Source: Cucumis sativus
Lineage: Eukaryota > Streptophyta > Magnoliopsida > Cucurbitales > Cucurbitaceae
Direction: 5' to 3'
DNA length: 64,000 nt
NCBI RefSeq assembly: GCF_000004075.3
Contig: NC_026657.2
Location: 35,140,732 to 35,204,731 of the forward strand
In this document: positions 59,175-64,000 of the stretch, one piece after another
Position numbering within the stretch: position 1 is the stretch's first letter
Layout of the letters: each line of letters begins with the position of its first letter
Notes under the pieces: generated by a model
Databases searched by the model: none
What the model saw: only the letters and a program-made list of their open reading frames with translations
Told to the model about the DNA's origin: nothing
Translations under genes and position numbers: made by a program

Positions 59175-60951
59175 TCATCCCGCATAGGCATTCTCCATGG
59201 AGACTTGGCCAGACGACTTGAGGATAGTTGAAGAAAGAGGAAGAGGCAGTTGTCCCACATCTGAACGTGAACGTTCTGATTCTGAAGTTCTTACCCCTCC
59301 CACTGTGGCGGGGATGGGGATGGGGATGGCGATGGAGATGGGGACCTCTTCTGCTGGTTTAGGTGTGTAGTCGAAAGACAATTCTTTGTTGGCGGCAAGT
59401 GCCGCAAGATCTTTCTCCTCCAACCCTTGCGTGGGGCCAAGGCTGCATCGATCTGTGTTGTGCTTGGCTAACGCATCCTTGAATTTCTTAATCTGTGAGA
59501 ACAGACCAATTTTTCATCAATAAATTTATGGAGAAACAAGTGCATGCATCGGCAGAGAAGAAAAAGAAAAAGGATTTCCATACTCATGAGGCTCAGACAA
59601 AACCACAAAACAGGTAGTAACAAATAAATCGTTTCAAATGTGGTTAAATGAAAAATTAAAACCGATAAATGACAGGCCAACGTTGATGAAAGGACAACAA
59701 TACTGCATAGTACATACTCTATTGAAATGCAGTATTGTACCAAAAACAACTCCTAAATTAGTAGACCACACCGAAGTGAGGGAAAATCATGAAAAGCATG
59801 CTTCTTTCAAAGAAGAGACGTCCAAAATAAAATATTATGATCTAATCATCTAATAACATTAGAACAGCAGAACACTTCCAATCTATTTAAAGATTCCTTA
59901 CCGTTGCATTAGTGCAGCTAAAGCTGCAAAGACGGCCTTGAGCGCCTCTGTAGAAGCGGAAGAAGGGAAGCACATGGACACCAAGACTATAACACATGGA
60001 TTTGTGTTCTTCATAGTTTACTTGCAAAAATTGGATATCAGGATACATCTCAGCAAATTGGCATATCTGCATACAGTATACAAACTTCAGGACCAAGAAA
60101 AACTTAGAAGATAGATTTTTCTAGACACTAAAGAATGAGAAAGACCTTCGGGTGAAGAGCTTTGCAGCCACCACAACCAGGGGAGAAGAAATCGACAATA
60201 ACAAGCTTATCCCCAGCATTTAAAAGAGAATCCACAAAATCATGTGCACCGGTTACCTCCTTCATATTAGGTTGTAAACCTTTTTCCCACCATTTCTGAG
60301 CTTTTGGAATCCGAAAGCCACTCTATTGAACAGCAAACAAAAGGGTTAATAAACAATATACATAATCAAGTGCTAACCGAATTGCAAAAGTGGGATTCTC
60401 CCACAAATAAAACACCAACATCGGAATTCATCACTACATATTCCAGACAAGAAAAAGGATTAAAATACAGAAATATAAAAGCATACAGCAACTATTTCAG
60501 CTCATAAAAACCCAAATTACAACCATGAAGAGACAGCTGAGATTCCCAATCAAAATCAAATAAAACAAACACAAAGAAGCTAACAATACAAACAAAAGTC
60601 AAAAAGTAAATCCACAAACCCTAACATCAGTTAAAAATTCAAGGACGTTAGAGATTAAAATTAGAGATAGAAGGCAGTACAAACATGGGAAATCGTCGAA
60701 GATCGTGGAGGAGAAACAGAATTCCTTTCAGTAGACTCAATTCTTCTGCCATAGGAGTAACTGCTAGAAAACGGCCCCGAGGTGGATGGTAATTTCACAG
60801 AAATTCGTTTCCAATTAAAGGGATGGGAAGAAGAATCAACCGATTTAAATTCGGAAAAAGGTAGAGAAAGACGATGAAGGTGACGATGAGAAGAAGAAGA
60901 AGAAGGGGGAAAAGGGGCAAGAAAAGCAATCTTGCTGAGAGCGTCAGCCAT
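59175..60951 (-). CDS. Atypical Cys/His-rich chloroplast thioredoxin (ACHT4-like)
   Basis: Four exons (60951-60685, 60322-60146, 60066-59902, 59492-59175) give 308 residues. The N-terminal 80 residues are Ser/Arg-rich and low in acidic residues (ADALSKIAFLAPFPPSSSS), as in a chloroplast transit peptide. The thioredoxin fold follows: LVIVDFFSPGCGGCKALHPK, with the atypical active site CGGC in place of CGPC, then the conserved proline in GVHVLPFFRFYRG and FSCTNAT. The segments GLEEKDLAALAANKEL and FDYTPKP are typical of the ACHT group (thioredoxin-like 1). Family members have a less reducing potential than classical thioredoxins and in Arabidopsis oxidise chloroplast targets such as 2-Cys peroxiredoxin-linked proteins and the small subunit of AGPase. 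I chose the ATG at 60951 over one ten codons upstream because MADALSK resembles known starts. The last 50 residues are a low-complexity Pro/Ile/Ser tail. Confidence 0.92.
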
Positions 60952-61933
60952 TAAAATGGATGAAAAATCTGACGAAATCAAAAGAATTGAAGAAAGATAG
61001 GAAGAATTAAGAAGTGGGGTTGGTGGGAAATTGAGAGAAAATGAAGTAGGTGAAGAGGGAAGATCTTGAAAGCCAAGAAGATGGGGATGGAAATGGAGGA
61101 GAAGAAGAGAATAAGAGAAGAAAGGAAAGGAATGGAAAAGAAAACAAATGGAGCGGTTTGAAATGGAATGAGGAATTTTGGGAAAAAGTGGATAAGAGGA
61201 GGACGCAACGTCGCATTGGATTTGGTGTTATGTAGATAACAAAGTGAAAGTGCAAAGACACGTGGTGCAACCTGCCGTCGCCATGGAGACTAGATAATGG
61301 ATATTATATTGTTTCTCCAATTTCACCATTCATGGGTTTTCTATACTGATTCATACTAAACTCTTCTAACCTTCTGTTGCAAGAATGCATTTACAATTTT
61401 GGACATGATAATTTTGAAGAAGTAGGTAGGTGCCACCTAAAGATCAAGTGGTTCATTCTCTTAGATCCACAAGTTTGAAACAGATGATATTGAGGAACAA
61501 AACAATCTAATGTTGCCTAATTATTATTGGAATGTTATAGTCCATTGTTGAGTCCACACACGTGTAAATTTGTTGTACAATTGTAAAAGTAGTGTGTTTC
61601 AATAAGCCAACTCATTGTGTGTTCTTTTGGCTATAAAATGGAGAGGCCCAACTTTACCCAATAATTTAATTCACTCAACTTTTCTTATCCTTTCTTCTCT
61701 TTTGATTAAGCTAATTATCAGCTATTTTGGTGGAACATAGCTATGTTGTTTGAATCTCAAATATCATTTTTTTTATTTGTTTCTGATAAATGTTATTATT
61801 GGATTTTAAAGTGGATTCAAATAAAAGAAATTGACAAACTTGTATACTTGATTCGGGGATAAAAGTTGGTAAAATGATTTCATGCAGTCACACTAATTTT
61901 TTTTAAAATGTTATATATATAATATTTGGTAAA

Positions 61934-61983
61934 TATTGTTAGTTTATTTTATTATATATATTGTTAGTTTATTTTATTATATT
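61934..61983. repeat. Tandem duplication, 2 x 25 bp
   Basis: Two adjacent copies of a unit starting TATTGTTAGTTTATTTTATT in AT-rich intergenic DNA. Confidence 0.8.
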
Positions 61984-62420
61984 TAAAAATACTTTTTATT
62001 ATATTTATTTTGCTTGCACCAATAGCACTAGGAGTGGATGGAATTAAACCAAGTTAAAAAGAAAAATCAAATCTAGAGATATGGCCCCTGAAAATCTTTT
62101 TGTCATTTCTTTCACATCAAAGAGACCACAAGAAATTTATTTTGAATGCCGATCATAGAAGGAGAGGCCAAAAAAGAGTAATGCAAGAATATACCCATTA
62201 TATCAATTGGACCAACCAAAAGAACCAAAACATTGTTACCCAAAAAGCAGGATAGGAAAGAGCATATTGCTCACTCATACATTCTCAACCATTCAATAAA
62301 AGAAAAATAGCCTTAACCTAAGATATCAAATGAATGCATTTGAACCTCTAATTTAACAAATCTACTTACTAGAGTTTACATCGAGTAAAGTTAAAAGGTT
62401 CAATTTCCTTGTCTTTATGT

Positions 62421-62458
62421 ATTTGTAAAAAAACAAAGTATTTGTAAAAAAACAAAGT
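62421..62458. repeat. Tandem duplication, 2 x 19 bp
   Basis: Two perfect adjacent copies of ATTTGTAAAAAAACAAAGT; each unit contains a small near-palindrome (TTTGT...ACAAA). Confidence 0.9.
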
Positions 62459-63304
62459 ATAAATTGAGCTTTTATGGTTAATTCATAAGATTTGTGTCTC
62501 AAACTTTTTTTTATTTAGTAATTTTATGGTTTGATTAAAAAGTTTCCATTCTAGATTTTGTACTTTTGAGTAATTGTTGTAGAAAAAACATTAGAGTTAG
62601 ATAATTAAGTTTGTAACAATTTTTTTAAAAATATGTAAATATAGCAAAATTTATTATTTTAATAATATAACTTATCACTTTTAATATGTCTATCACTTTA
62701 TGGTCCCTTAAATTTAAATTATATTAGGTTTGTAAATCTTTGCATGATATTATATTAGCTAATACTTTTAGTCTAATTTTTAAAATATGAGTTTAGTTCA
62801 CACAACATAAGAGTTGGGAATTTAGTGCTTAGTGCTGAAGGGCTCTTATAACGCCAAGCATTCTTAACATCGCATACAACAGCATGCCTACTTAATATCT
62901 TAAATCAGAGCTTTAAAGTGGGGTTCTAAAAGAAAATTTCAAACAAGAAGAATGGACATCCTCCCAATTAGGGAATGATTCAGTTTTCGATTCGACTACA
63001 CAACCGAATCATGAACACCTGTCCAAGTCCAACTTGTTTGAAGTGTGATTATTCTGTTTTCAAGAGAAAAATACTGGAAAGGTAAATGTTATAAGGACCA
63101 TCGTTCTCCAAGAATATTAACACGTTATTTGATTAGTATCTCTTTTCAAAGATCCTACTAATTGTTTAAAACACAGATACTTGGAAACATTCAGCAAAGC
63201 ATTTAACCAACTTCATATGCATAAATAGTTCTAATCCAAATGAAGGACACATAAAACATATCTTTGGTTGAGCAAAGCTTGATTGTGAAACAGCAGCATC
63301 TGGA

Positions 63305-64000
63305 TCATATGGCAGCCTCCCTGGCAATATTTTTAGTTGAGGGTAAACCAGCAACAACGTCTTCCTCAATCCCACACTCATTCGTTCCTCTTCTTATCTT
63401 GAAGTAGCCATCCTAAGAATTTAAATTTAAATCCATTATAGTCAGACAGACAGAAAGTACATTCAAAACAAGCACTTAACTAAAAAAGTTGTGCACACTT
63501 GTTTAAAAGTTGCTTAGTAACAAATAAATTTGACCTTCAGCTTTACGTTCTCAAAAGCTTCATGGTAAACCACTTGAACTAAAACCACTCAACAAATGCT
63601 TTCACATAGGGCTCTTTAAGTGGTTTTGACTTTGTTCAAGAGTACTTTTACATCAGAACCAAACATAATTGAGTTTGAGAGGTGATGTTTTTTATCATGG
63701 AAAAAGTGCTTTTAGCCATGTTAAAAGTACTTCACTTCCAAACATAATCTTACGAGGAAAAATCTAAAGGTAAACAAAACGTCATGAGAACTTACATCGC
63801 CCCAGCCTCTGTTCCACTGATTCGCCAAAAGCTGTGACAAGAAAATGGACATGTTAGGATAATATCTCAACAAAATTGGCGAAAACAAAATTACGAGTTC
63901 GAAAATAAAGTAAGAAGAGGGTATCTCAACAGACCCAATAATCCTCTCCATCATCCGTTGTTCCCCATCCAATAAGCTTCACAGCATGGCCTCCCATTAC
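63305..64000 (-). CDS. Cathepsin B-like cysteine protease, C-terminal exons (partial)
   Basis: Three exons are visible, the gene continuing beyond the right edge: 64000-63935, 63831-63796 and 63412-63305 (stop at 63307-63305). They encode the end of a papain-family (C1A) protease of cathepsin B type. [13 protein letters not shown] contains the catalytic histidine, NQWNRGWGD contains the catalytic asparagine (reading NQW in place of the commoner NSW), followed by [20 protein letters not shown] and a short tail ending in AREAAI. The catalytic cysteine, occluding loop and propeptide lie outside the window. Plant cathepsin B acts in the vacuole or apoplast in protein turnover, senescence and programmed cell death. 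The strong motif order makes the family call safe; intactness of the whole gene cannot be judged. Confidence 0.9.

Larger units (their letters stand above)
60952..63304. other. Intergenic region between ACHT and cathepsin B genes
   Basis: The first 300 bp are purine-rich on + (pyrimidine-rich on the ACHT strand), consistent with the ACHT 5' leader and promoter. The rest is AT-rich with two small tandem duplications, listed separately. The right end holds the 3' untranslated region of the cathepsin B-like gene. Confidence 0.5.

Overview
This window is nuclear DNA from a dicot plant. Genes are intron-split, intergenic DNA is very AT-rich, and the encoded proteins belong to plant-specific types (MYB-CC factor, chloroplast ACHT thioredoxin, GPI-anchored GH17/X8 glucanase). 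A cucurbit is my guess from the overall look of genes and repeats, but the sequence alone does not prove it. I see no tRNA, rRNA or CRISPR features.

Layout from left to right: a short-chain dehydrogenase/reductase (676-1539, +); a GATA zinc-finger transcription factor (4316-5274, +); a GH17 beta-1,3-glucanase with an X8/CBM43 domain (5755-8229, -); about 6 kb of AT-rich spacer with microsatellites; then a very long gene (14241-39555, -) encoding CCR4-NOT subunit 3 (NOT3). I could place all 16 coding exons of NOT3, which join in frame to a protein of about 900 residues. Its introns are swollen by fragments of non-LTR (LINE) retrotransposons in both orientations, with a nested LINE tail insertion, an LTR/primer-binding-site fragment, tandem duplications and a run of 24 G.

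Upstream of NOT3 lies a 1.5 kb fold-back element (42436-43962) with arms of about 590 bp and a near-perfect 9 bp flanking repeat, followed by a broken polygalacturonase gene (44665-45782, -). About 8 kb of AT-rich DNA without a recognisable gene follows. The right side carries a MYB-CC (PHR1-like) transcription factor (53978-56656, +), an ACHT-type atypical chloroplast thioredoxin (59175-60951, -), and the last three exons of a cathepsin B-like cysteine protease that runs off the right edge (63305-64000, -).

The genes are functionally unrelated, as is usual in a plant chromosome, and nothing suggests a cluster or operon. I found no convincing new biological system. The observations most worth checking are the GC-AG intron in the SDR gene, the layered transposon archaeology inside NOT3 intron 7, the inverted LINE pair in NOT3 intron 3, the fold-back element with a duplicated third arm, and the decayed polygalacturonase.
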